Source: Vulcanimicrobiota bacterium (GTDB lineage Bacteria; Vulcanimicrobiota; Vulcanimicrobiia; Vulcanimicrobiales; Vulcanimicrobiaceae). From it: 19,499 bases of DNA. This document shows positions 7,471 through 14,444 of this stretch, piece by piece. The stretch's first letter is position 1, and the number at the start of each line of letters is the position of its first letter. The position numbers and the translations under genes were made by a program. Location of the stretch: NCBI GenBank assembly GCA_019245995.1, contig JAFAQW010000074.1:1-19499 (forward strand). Direction: 5' to 3'. The notes under the pieces are model-generated. The model did no database searches, was not told the DNA's origin, and worked only from the letters and a program-made list of their open reading frames with translations.

Positions 7471-7594
7471 CTACCCGTTGCCGCTCTCGATGTAGGCACG
7501 CTCGCCGGTCTGCCGATTGTACTGAACCTCGACGAGTTTTGCCGTAGTCGGATCGATAAACCGTTCCGCTTCCCTCCTTGACTTCTGCGCCTCG
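7471..7594 (-). other. Orphan C-terminal-like coding fragment without a usable start
   Basis: Downstream of the metalloprotease-like lipoprotein stop, one frame reads EAQKSRREAERF, then IDPTTAKLVEVQYNRQTGER, then AYIESGNG and TAG (7471-7473). This looks protein-like (DPTTxKLxEVxYNxxTGER) rather than random. An AAGGAGG motif lies just upstream of the segment, but no ATG, GTG or TTG follows in this frame. Further upstream the frame only shadows the lipoprotein gene. It may be a gene remnant, a small protein with a rare start codon, or the far side of a frameshifted fusion. The 3' end of the lipoprotein gene looks intact, so a fusion is less likely. Confidence 0.25.
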
Positions 7595-8791
7595 CTATTT
7601 GCACGGGCCCTGCGCTTTGGTAAACGTTCCGTTGAAAGAATACTTTCCGCCGGTGCCGCTGGACTTCGTTCGATAGAACCACGAAAAGAAGGCCAGCTCC
7701 TGCGGATGGTACGTGAAGCCGCCGCGCCGCAGCGGGAAGCCGGTTGCGTCGAGCGGATCGCCGACCTCGAAATAGGTCGAACATCCGTAGACATACTGGC
7801 CGACGTGCCCCCACGCCGGCGACATGTTCGCATGCCCGTTTGGCAGCGGGAACGGATCGTTGAACACCTCCCCGAGCTCGTGCGTCGTCGCGTTGATATC
7901 GGCGATCTGGTCGTAGTAGCGAATCGACCCCGCATCGTTATACGCCGCCGACGCAAAGCTCTGCACGCCGCCGCCGCGTTTGAACGCCCCGTGGAATCCC
8001 ACGATGCAGCAGTTCCCCTTCGGCCCGATCTCAAAGGTGTTGTAGGCCACCACGATGGCGATCGCCGTCGTGGGCGCGTGCTTCTTCACCAGCCGCCCCA
8101 CCATCGCGGCGAAGTCGGCGATGGGGATCGTGCCGGTGCGATGGCCCGCCCCCGCGCAAACTCCCCGCGTCGTTTTAGAAGAGGCCGGCGCATTAACGTA
8201 AACGACGACGGGATCCGTCGCCGCTCGCAGCACCGTGTGATAGTTCGGCGCGCGTTTGACGCTCTTCCAGAACTCCGCGCGCTGAAACGCGTCGCCGAAC
8301 TGCACGGTACCGATGTCGATCCCATTCGACGTCATCCGCGTCGGCGTGAAATTCGGGCCGCCGAGAAAGCGCTGCTCGACCGAAACGTCGTCGCCGCAGG
8401 CCGGCTCCGTCGGGCTCAGCAGCGTTCCGTCGGGATACCGGATCGCCACGAAGATCGCGACGTACGGAATGCTCGACCTTGCGTCGTCCGTGCCCGGCGC
8501 CTTCCCGACGATTCGGAACGCGTAGGTCTTCTGATCGAGCGGTGACCGAACGTGCCCCTCGAAATACGGAATCGTCTTACCCGCAGCGTGCGCGCGCCGC
8601 AGTTCCGCCGCACTCACGTCACCCAAAGGCAACACGAGATACTGCGGCACGCCCCCGCTGGCCGGCACGTCGCTGTTGCCCAGCGGCGCGATCGAAGGTG
8701 CAGGGCCGCCGCGAAACCCGCACCCCGCCAAAACGACAACTGCGGTGAGGACCACGCCGCAACGCGTAACGCTCGCCCCGCCTTTCACCAT
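7595..8791 (-). CDS. Lipoprotein with HELGE zincin-like motif (putative EXORDIUM-like/secreted metalloprotease fold)
   Basis: A 398-aa protein from ATG 8791 (in-frame GTGs at 8794 and 8788 are alternatives). Residues 1-24 form a lipoprotein signal ending in LAGC. The C-terminal half has ADINATTHELGEVFNDPF (H304, E305, E308, D312) and further on YVYGCSTYFEVGDP (E342, D345). The order HExxE----DP followed by E-GD is what I know from secreted HE-A/GE---DP proteins related to plant EXORDIUM/PHI-1 and bacterial relatives, where it resembles a zinc metallopeptidase site. The upstream segments AIAIVVAYNTFEIGPKGNC and CCIVGFHGAF resemble strands of the same fold. Catalytic activity is not proven, since the usual third His of zincins is not obvious. 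It is divergent from the TonB C-terminal gene, with an operator-like cluster between them. Confidence 0.8.
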   Translation of the reverse strand: MVKGGASVTRCGVVLTAVVVLAGCGFRGGPAPSIAPLGNSDVPASGGVPQYLVLPLGDVSAAELRRAHAAGKTIPYFEGHVRSPLDQKTYAFRIVGKAPGTDDARSSIPYVAIFVAIRYPDGTLLSPTEPACGDDVSVEQRFLGGPNFTPTRMTSNGIDIGTVQFGDAFQRAEFWKSVKRAPNYHTVLRAATDPVVVYVNAPASSKTTRGVCAGAGHRTGTIPIADFAAMVGRLVKKHAPTTAIAIVVAYNTFEIGPKGNCCIVGFHGAFKRGGGVQSFASAAYNDAGSIRYYDQIADINATTHELGEVFNDPFPLPNGHANMSPAWGHVGQYVYGCSTYFEVGDPLDATGFPLRRGGFTYHPQELAFFSWFYRTKSSGTGGKYSFNGTFTKAQGPCK

Positions 8792-8796
8792 CACGT

Positions 8797-8848
8797 CCGT
8801 TCCGAATCGCAGCGTCGGAACCTGTCTGTGAACGGACCGACCGTTCCG
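8797..8848. promoter_or_regulatory. Cluster of GTTCCG/CGGAAC elements in a divergent promoter region
   Basis: Between the divergent starts at 8791 and 8884 there are several related short elements. GTTCCGA (8799-8805) pairs with TCGGAAC (8815-8821) as a perfect 7-bp inverted repeat with a 9-nt spacer. GAACGG (8830-8835) pairs with CCGTTC (8841-8846) as a second inverted repeat. CCGTTCCG occurs directly repeated at 8797-8804 and 8841-8848. The arrangement suggests a transcription factor operator controlling one or both genes. No factor is assigned. Confidence 0.4.
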
Positions 8849-8883
8849 GGGCGCGAATCCCTACTCATGATCGTAATGGGTCG

Positions 8884-9753
8884 GTGAATCGAGCGTTTCT
8901 AGGGCTCAGCTTCTCGGCGATATCGAGCACCGCGTTGTTCTTTGTATTGGCGTGCGGAAGAACGTGGGCCGGGCCCGTCGAGTTTTGCCCCGCGCGCTTG
9001 GATGGCTTTCACGCCTTTCATGGCCCAAACGACGGCCTGATCGCATTCTATGTCGCCGCGGAATCGGCGCGCACCGTCTCTGCCAACGTCATCGCGCAAG
9101 GAGAAAGTAGTTGGTACACATTCCAGGTTAAAGACGTGGCGCTCGTTCCCGATCTCGCGCACTTCCAAAGCTCCACGGTTCGGTTTGACCGCGTGCTCTA
9201 TCACACGAAACCCTTATACGTGAAGATACCGCAGGGCGAACGCATCGTTCGATGGTGGATTTACGATGCCACGGCCACCGGAGACGCGAAGTTCGGTTGG
9301 GACAAACGCGGAGACGTTACGTGCTTCCCGCCGCCAGAAGGCAAGACGCAGATCCCTCCCTTGGCAGACGCTCCCAAAAGAGTCAACGCTTCAAATGATC
9401 TCGCGCAGCCGCCGGGCCCCGCTGACACGATCCTTGCCGTATCCACGATACCGCCGCCGCCCGATATCAGCGAGTGTACGGAACCGTTCGTTCCGGCAAG
9501 GGTCGTGCACGCGGTAGAGCCGCAGTGGCCGAGCAGCGTGCCGAGGCTCAGCGCAACGGTCGCCTCGGAGATCGAAGTTGCCATCAACGCAGATGGAAGC
9601 CTCGCGGGCGCGTGGGTGTACACGCCTTCGGGGTTCCCGGATCTGGACATAGCGGCCCTGAATGCAGCCGAGCTTTCGAAGTTTCACGGCGGCATCGCGT
9701 TGTGTAAGCCGGCGCCGGGCACTTATCTCTTCAGAGCGCTCTTCGAGGAGTAG
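8884..9753 (+). CDS. Secreted or anchored protein with TonB C-terminal domain
   Basis: A 289-aa protein. The start is GTG 8884; the ribosome binding site is weak (GGGTCG). The N-terminus is hydrophobic (AFLGLSFSAISSTALFFVLA) and could be a signal anchor, a cleaved Sec signal, or a lipoprotein signal with VLAC (Cys 24). Residues about 30-150 form an unassigned beta-rich domain (SSWYTFQVKDVALVPD, VRWWIYDATATGDAKFGW). A Pro-rich linker spans about 148-195. Residues 198-289 match a TonB C-terminal domain: CTEPFVPARVVHAVEPQWP, INADGSLAGAWVYTPSGFPD, LDIAALNAA, and CKPAPGTYLFRALFEE. The family normally contacts TonB boxes of outer-membrane receptors, or serves as a periplasmic module. The extra domain in front of the linker is unusual for a classical energy-transducing TonB. 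A receptor gene lies 7.5 kb away. Confidence 0.8.
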   Translation: MNRAFLGLSFSAISSTALFFVLACGRTWAGPVEFCPARLDGFHAFHGPNDGLIAFYVAAESARTVSANVIAQGESSWYTFQVKDVALVPDLAHFQSSTVRFDRVLYHTKPLYVKIPQGERIVRWWIYDATATGDAKFGWDKRGDVTCFPPPEGKTQIPPLADAPKRVNASNDLAQPPGPADTILAVSTIPPPPDISECTEPFVPARVVHAVEPQWPSSVPRLSATVASEIEVAINADGSLAGAWVYTPSGFPDLDIAALNAAELSKFHGGIALCKPAPGTYLFRALFEE

Positions 9754-9756
9754 CAC

Positions 9757-9764
9757 AGCGTCCC
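9757..9764 (+). promoter_or_regulatory. Single AGCGTCCC element upstream of the SARP-type gene
   Basis: AGCGTCCC lies 69 nt upstream of the regulator's GTG, just after the stop of the preceding gene. It matches 8 of the 10 bases of the direct repeat found upstream of the methyltransferase (GAGCGTCCCA). Only one copy is present, with no 11-bp partner, so it may be a half-site or a chance match. Confidence 0.2.
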
Positions 9765-9833
9765 GGTTCTGACCGAAACGCGTACCATGATGGATCGCGA
9801 GGGCTTCGGCAAAGTCAGCCTGAAGTCAAGTTT

Positions 9834-12800
9834 GTGCTGCGGATCGAGTTGTTCGGCCGCCCGCGGCTCACTGACGATGAACGCACCTTGGTGGTGGCGC
9901 CACGGCCTAAGGTATTGCCGCTGCTCGCGTATTTGATTCTCCAGCAAGGACGTAGCGTCGAGCGCCGTCATATTGCCGCGGATCTGTGGCCCGACGAGAG
10001 CGACGAGGATGCGCGCGCCAATTTGCGGCGCCACCTGCAGTACCTGCGCGCCTATCTGCCGCCCGGAGATTGGTTGACTATTACCAACGCGAGCGTCGCG
10101 TGGAATGGGCAAGCGAACGCGCAAACGTCGTCGTGGATCGACGTTGTGGAATTCCGCAAGCTTTCCGACAATCCACAAACCTACGCTGAAGCTGTCGCGA
10201 TTTACAGCGGCGAATTGTGCGAACCGTTCGACGAACAATGGCTCGTTGAACCGCGGCGCGATTTGAGCGAGCGCTACGCCTCGATGCTGCTGGCATTAAT
10301 CTATGGCGCTCGGGCCGTACGGAACTTCGGATCTGCAATATCGTACGCGCGGATACTACTCGGCCACGATCCGTTTCGTGAAGATGCCTTGCGCCAGCTG
10401 CTCGTGGCGCAGTACGAAGCTGGAGATCGCGCCGGAGCACTGCAAGAATATGAAGCCTTTACGCAACGGTTGGCCGATGAACTGCACGTACCGCCGATGT
10501 CGGAGACGACCGCCGTCTACGAAGCAATCCGCCAAGACATAGCACCGGCGGGCGCATCGCGGCCTTCGGCGGATGCCGCGCACCCGATGCCGACTGAACG
10601 ACCGTTGATCGGCCGCGATTCAGAGATGGCGGCGTTGCGCGAGCGCTGGTCGCAAGCATCTGCCGGAAGCGGGAACTGTATCGTCGTCAGCGGCGAGGCG
10701 GGAATTGGCAAGACTCGCCTGCTACGCGAGTTGAGTGTTTTTTGTCAGTCGCAAGGCGGCCTTGCAGCTACGGGTGCTTGCAGCCGTTTCGAGCTTGTTC
10801 CATACGAACCGTGGTCGTCGGTCGTCGAAGCGCTACTCCCGCTCGCGCAGAAAACGCGGGTCGACACAGTCTGGCTGCAGGCCCTTGGGCCGTTGCTCGA
10901 CCGTCGTTCCGTGTTGCCGCCCTTAGAAGCGCATCGGGAGCGTTTACGGTTGTACGAAGCGGTCGCCACGGTGCTCGACACGCTGAGCCGCCGGCGACCG
11001 ATCTGCATCGCTATCGAAGATTTGCACTGGGCAGGGGCGGCGACGTTGGAGCTAACCGCTCACGTCATTCGCCGGCTCAAGCAAAGCCGTGCGACATTCG
11101 TTGTGACCTATCGCGACGACGAGCAGCTGCACCAAGAATTGCGCCTGCTGCTGCGTACTTTGAAGACAACCGCCGGCGTTCTCGAAATGCCGCTGCGGCC
11201 GTTAAGTGCCGAGGAACTTCGCCACCTGACCGGCCTGGACAACGTCGAGTCGCTGTTCGAACGCTCTGCCGGCAACCCGCTCTACGCCCTCGAGCTGGCC
11301 CGTCCCGAAAAAGAAGCCGTGGAAGGGACGTTCGCTGCAACGATTCGCGAACGCATCGGCCGATTGCCCGAAGACGGACACGTGCTCGCGGCGATGGCAT
11401 CGGTCTGTGAGAGTCCGTTCGACGTCGAATTCCTGCAAGAAGCAACCGGTTGGAGCGCGAGCCGAGTGTCCGACACGCTCGACACGCTGACCGACGAACG
11501 AATCTTTTTGCATCGTACGTTCGCAGGGCGCGACGCGCTCGAATTTCGGCATCAGCTCGTGCGCGAAGCCATCTACGAATCGATCCCGAGTCAACGACGT
11601 ACGCGTTACCATCGACGGGCCGCGCACGTCCTCGAACGAATCTACCCGGACGAGCGGCGCTTCCGTATTGCAGAGATCGCTCGGCAGTGGGACTTGGCCG
11701 GCGACGCCGTGCGAGCCTCGAGGGCCTGTCTGGAAACCGCCCGCGTCGCCATGTCGCTCTTTGCGTTTGAAGATGCGCGCCGCCCGCTGCGTCGCGTTCT
11801 GGAGCTAGAACGGCGCGCGCGGCCGCGTTTCGAGGCTCTGCTCGCGTTGGAGAAGGTGAACGCGATTGCCGGGCAGCGTACGGAGCAGCATCGTCTCTTG
11901 CTGCAAGCCACCCAGATCGAAGATGCCGCACCGCTCGAGCAGCGTTGCGAGCTGCTACGGCGCCGAATTGCCTTGGCGAACACGACGGGCGACCGTCTCG
12001 CAGAGGAGCGAATCACTGCAGAGCTTCGCTCGTTCGCCGAGCAGAACGCGTGGCCGCCGGCGCGCAGCTATGCGTTCGAAGCCGACGCCAAGCGCTTTCG
12101 TACGCTCGGGCGCTTCGAAGACGAGCGCCGCGCATTCGACGCGCTCACCAAAACCGACGGCACTCCGCAAAAATATCCCGAAGCCTACTTTGCTCATGCG
12201 GACGCGCTGATTTATCAAGGGCGCACGGGTGAGGCAGAACGTTTGCTCGATCGCCTGGTGCGCGATTTGGACTCAGACGATTACCGCTATGAAATTACGC
12301 GGCTCTTCATGGCGTTTTCCCGGGCCGCCCTGGCGAGGCAAGACTACGACGCCATGAAGCGGCACGCCGGTGCCGCGCTCGAACGGAGCGTTGGCATGGG
12401 AGATCGCGAAGGCGAGGCGCTGGCGCACCATAATATCGCCAACGGCCTCGTCTACGCGTTCGCCATCGACGACGTGCGCAAACATTACGAGCGCGCAAGC
12501 GAGTTATACGAAATGCTCGAACACCGCGTCGGTATGGCAAGCATCGCCGTCGATCGAGGCCTGTTCTGTACCGAACTGGGGCTGCTCGACGATGCGCGTG
12601 CATTTTTTGAGGCCGCGCTGAAGGATGCCGCCGACATCGCGTTTCGCTGGGTCGTCTGCGTGGCGCACGTTAATGCCTCGTATCGCGATCGGCTCGCCGG
12701 CGATCCTGCGGGCGCGCAGGCCCACGGCCTTGCGGCACTGGAGGAGGCGAAGGCGCTCGATTCCACGCAGTTGCGCACTGCGGCATTAGGCGTGCTGGGA

Positions 12801-13211
12801 TGCGCGCGGCTGATGCTCGGCGACGCCGATCGCGCCATCGTCGATTTTCGCCAAGGCGTTGAGTTACGCCGGGGAATCGAACCGACGCCACGCTTGGGCG
12901 ATAACCTCCGCGGCCTCGCAGAAGCGCTCGCCGCGGCCGGGCAACCCAGGGAGGCGCTCGAGGTTGCCCGAGAACTCTACGAGTTGCACGCGCAGCGTCC
13001 CGGCTTGGCTGCGCAGCCCGCAGATTGGCTCGTAACGCTCGCCCAGATTTTTTCGCAGACCGGGGACACGACGACGGCGGCCGCAGCATTGTCCGCAGCC
13101 GCGCATTCCGTTCGCGAACGGGCCGCGCGGATTGCCGACGAACGGGTCCGCACGGCCTTCTTGCAGCTGCCGTTCAACCGCTGCGCGTTAGAAGCGGTGA
13201 CGCAGGCCTAG
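9834..13211 (+). CDS. SARP/BTAD-type transcriptional regulator with AAA ATPase and TPR-like C-terminal region
   Basis: An 1125-aa protein from GTG 9834 (MLRIELFGRPRL). An ATG at 9790 is out of frame. Domain order: winged helix of the OmpR/SARP type at about 1-90 (PKVLPLLAYLILQQGRSVER, AADLWPD, ARANLRRHLQYLR); bacterial transcriptional activator domain at about 100-235 (YSGELCEPF, EDALRQLLVAQYEAGDRAGA, LADELHVPP); AAA/STAND ATPase at about 258-430 with Walker A GEAGIGKT (287-294, Lys 293) and Walker B ICIAIEDLHW (390-399). After that comes a long helical region with TPR-like units, for example ALAHHNIANGLVYAF and RVGMASIAVDRGLFCTELGL. No C-terminal LuxR HTH is seen, so DNA binding is through the N-terminus. 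AfsR/SARP-like proteins bind tandem direct repeats with an 11-bp period overlapping -35 regions and recruit RNA polymerase. A matching repeat lies at 14339-14359. The gene converges on the methyltransferase gene with overlapping stops. Confidence 0.95.
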   Translation: MLRIELFGRPRLTDDERTLVVAPRPKVLPLLAYLILQQGRSVERRHIAADLWPDESDEDARANLRRHLQYLRAYLPPGDWLTITNASVAWNGQANAQTSSWIDVVEFRKLSDNPQTYAEAVAIYSGELCEPFDEQWLVEPRRDLSERYASMLLALIYGARAVRNFGSAISYARILLGHDPFREDALRQLLVAQYEAGDRAGALQEYEAFTQRLADELHVPPMSETTAVYEAIRQDIAPAGASRPSADAAHPMPTERPLIGRDSEMAALRERWSQASAGSGNCIVVSGEAGIGKTRLLRELSVFCQSQGGLAATGACSRFELVPYEPWSSVVEALLPLAQKTRVDTVWLQALGPLLDRRSVLPPLEAHRERLRLYEAVATVLDTLSRRRPICIAIEDLHWAGAATLELTAHVIRRLKQSRATFVVTYRDDEQLHQELRLLLRTLKTTAGVLEMPLRPLSAEELRHLTGLDNVESLFERSAGNPLYALELARPEKEAVEGTFAATIRERIGRLPEDGHVLAAMASVCESPFDVEFLQEATGWSASRVSDTLDTLTDERIFLHRTFAGRDALEFRHQLVREAIYESIPSQRRTRYHRRAAHVLERIYPDERRFRIAEIARQWDLAGDAVRASRACLETARVAMSLFAFEDARRPLRRVLELERRARPRFEALLALEKVNAIAGQRTEQHRLLLQATQIEDAAPLEQRCELLRRRIALANTTGDRLAEERITAELRSFAEQNAWPPARSYAFEADAKRFRTLGRFEDERRAFDALTKTDGTPQKYPEAYFAHADALIYQGRTGEAERLLDRLVRDLDSDDYRYEITRLFMAFSRAALARQDYDAMKRHAGAALERSVGMGDREGEALAHHNIANGLVYAFAIDDVRKHYERASELYEMLEHRVGMASIAVDRGLFCTELGLLDDARAFFEAALKDAADIAFRWVVCVAHVNASYRDRLAGDPAGAQAHGLAALEEAKALDSTQLRTAALGVLGCARLMLGDADRAIVDFRQGVELRRGIEPTPRLGDNLRGLAEALAAAGQPREALEVARELYELHAQRPGLAAQPADWLVTLAQIFSQTGDTTTAAAALSAAAHSVRERAARIADERVRTAFLQLPFNRCALEAVTQA

Positions 13212-14305
13212 GGTTTGGCCTCGAAAATGAGGTTGAACGGCGTCTCCGTCGCGCGGCGGAACGTCGTGAAACCAGCCTCGTCGAAGATCGCGCGCATCCG
13301 CTTTTCTCCGGACTGCGCGCCGAGCGCGGCGCCGACTTCTTGCGCGAGCGAACCAGGCGTACAGAGCATGGTTGAGGCCGCGTAAAAAACGCGACCGACC
13401 GGATTCAGATTATCCTCCAACGAATCGTTGGCAAAGGGCTCGACCATCATAAACGTGCCGTCTTTTTTGAGCGCCGATCGAATGTGCATGGCGGCGCCGA
13501 CCGGATCGCCCATATCGTGGATGCAGTCGAAACAGGCGATGAAATCGTAGTCACGTCCGGGAAATGCTTTCGCCGTTGCCACTTCAAACGTGACGCGATC
13601 CGCAACGCCCTGTTCGTTCGCCGCCCGGAGCGCGGCCTCAATCGAGCCTTGATGGTAGTCGAAGCCGACGAATCGCGATTTGGGAAATGCTTTGGCCATC
13701 GTTATGGTCGACGTTCCCAATCCGCAGCCCACATCGGCAACTCGCGCGCCGCGCCGGAGTTTTTCCTCCACGCCGTCCAACGCCGGGATCCATGCCGTGG
13801 TCAGGAAAACGTTGTAGCCGGGCCTGAAGAACCGCTCCGTCGCCGCAAAGAGACGAGCGTCGTGTTCGTGCCATCCAAAGCCCTTGCCGGTTTTAAAAGC
13901 TTCTGTGATATGCGGCTCATCGGTATAGAGTATTTGCGCGATTTGGTAGAGACCGCACAATAAAATCGGGCTGTCCTCGTCGGCGAGAATCGCACGGTGT
14001 TCGGGTGGTAACGCAAAGCGATGACTCATCGGATCGTAGGTCAGGTAGCCGCTCGCGGCCTGATTGGCAAGCCATTCGCGCACGTAGCGTTCGTGCGTGC
14101 CGGTCGCTGCGGCTAAATCAACCGACGTCATGGGCCCGCTTTCGGCGAGCTTTTTATAGAAGCCCAAGCGGTCGCCGAGGATCACGAGCGCACCGGTCAG
14201 TGCGGCGCCAACGTCGCCGATCATCCGGTTCAGGAAGGCGTGTTGTTGCTCTTCGTTGATGGCATTCGTTTGGACAATATCGGGACTGGGAGCCGTTGTA
14301 GTCAT
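13208..14305 (-). CDS. Class I SAM-dependent methyltransferase with N-terminal winged helix (Rv2258c-like)
   Basis: A 365-aa protein from ATG 14305 with a near-ideal Shine-Dalgarno AAGGAGGT (14311-14318) 5 nt upstream. Residues about 35-100 form a winged-helix/dimerisation region as in mycobacterial Rv2258c-type and O-methyltransferase-like enzymes: LGFYKKLAESGPMTSVDLAA, HERYVREWLANQAASGYL. The Rossmann methyltransferase core starts at about 186, with motif I RVADVGCGLGTSTITMA, the acidic motif II position in FVGFDYHQGS (D216), and IACFDCIHDMGDP (259-268) as the post-I/IV region. The substrate is probably a small molecule but cannot be inferred. Its promoter region carries a perfect tandem repeat that fits a SARP operator (14339-14359). 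It is divergent from the hydrolase gene at 14445 and shares the 4-nt CTAG stop overlap with the regulator gene. Confidence 0.93.
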   Translation of the reverse strand: MTTTAPSPDIVQTNAINEEQQHAFLNRMIGDVGAALTGALVILGDRLGFYKKLAESGPMTSVDLAAATGTHERYVREWLANQAASGYLTYDPMSHRFALPPEHRAILADEDSPILLCGLYQIAQILYTDEPHITEAFKTGKGFGWHEHDARLFAATERFFRPGYNVFLTTAWIPALDGVEEKLRRGARVADVGCGLGTSTITMAKAFPKSRFVGFDYHQGSIEAALRAANEQGVADRVTFEVATAKAFPGRDYDFIACFDCIHDMGDPVGAAMHIRSALKKDGTFMMVEPFANDSLEDNLNPVGRVFYAASTMLCTPGSLAQEVGAALGAQSGEKRMRAIFDEAGFTTFRRATETPFNLIFEAKP

Positions 14306-14325
14306 CAGAGACCTCCTTTTGCGCT

Positions 14326-14359
14326 AGCCTACTGGATGGAGCGTCCCAAGAGCGTCCCA
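14326..14359 (-). promoter_or_regulatory. Tandem 10-bp direct repeat (11-bp period) plus -10-like box: candidate SARP operator/promoter
   Basis: In the minus orientation the sequence reads TGGGACGCTC (14359-14350), T, TGGGACGCTC (14348-14339), then 7 bp, then TAGGCT (14331-14326), followed by the ribosome binding site and ATG of the methyltransferase. The two copies are identical over 10 bp and repeat once per helical turn. SARP activators are known to bind tandem repeats with an 11-bp period placed about 8 bp upstream of the -10, in place of a consensus -35. No good -35 is present otherwise. The -10 match is weak (3 of 6), as is common for activated promoters. The implied leader is short. 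Confidence 0.5.
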
Positions 14360-14444
14360 CGCCGCCCGAACCATCCCACAGGCGGTCTCCCCCGTGCAGT
14401 TGGAGTAGTGCTGGGTCAATAGACGAAAGGACGGCACGATAGCA

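Noticed and set aside
7706..8545. Plus-strand open frame of about 279 codons opposite the HELGE lipoprotein
   Set aside because: Arg-rich shadow with no recognisable motif; the minus-strand gene is clearly coding.
11077..11931. Minus-strand open frame within the SARP-type regulator gene
   Set aside because: Arg/Ala-rich shadow. The plus strand has continuous domain structure across this interval.
14374..14378. A third TCCCA copy near the SARP-like repeat
   Set aside because: It is 19 bp from the second copy, off the 11-bp period, and matches only 5 bases.
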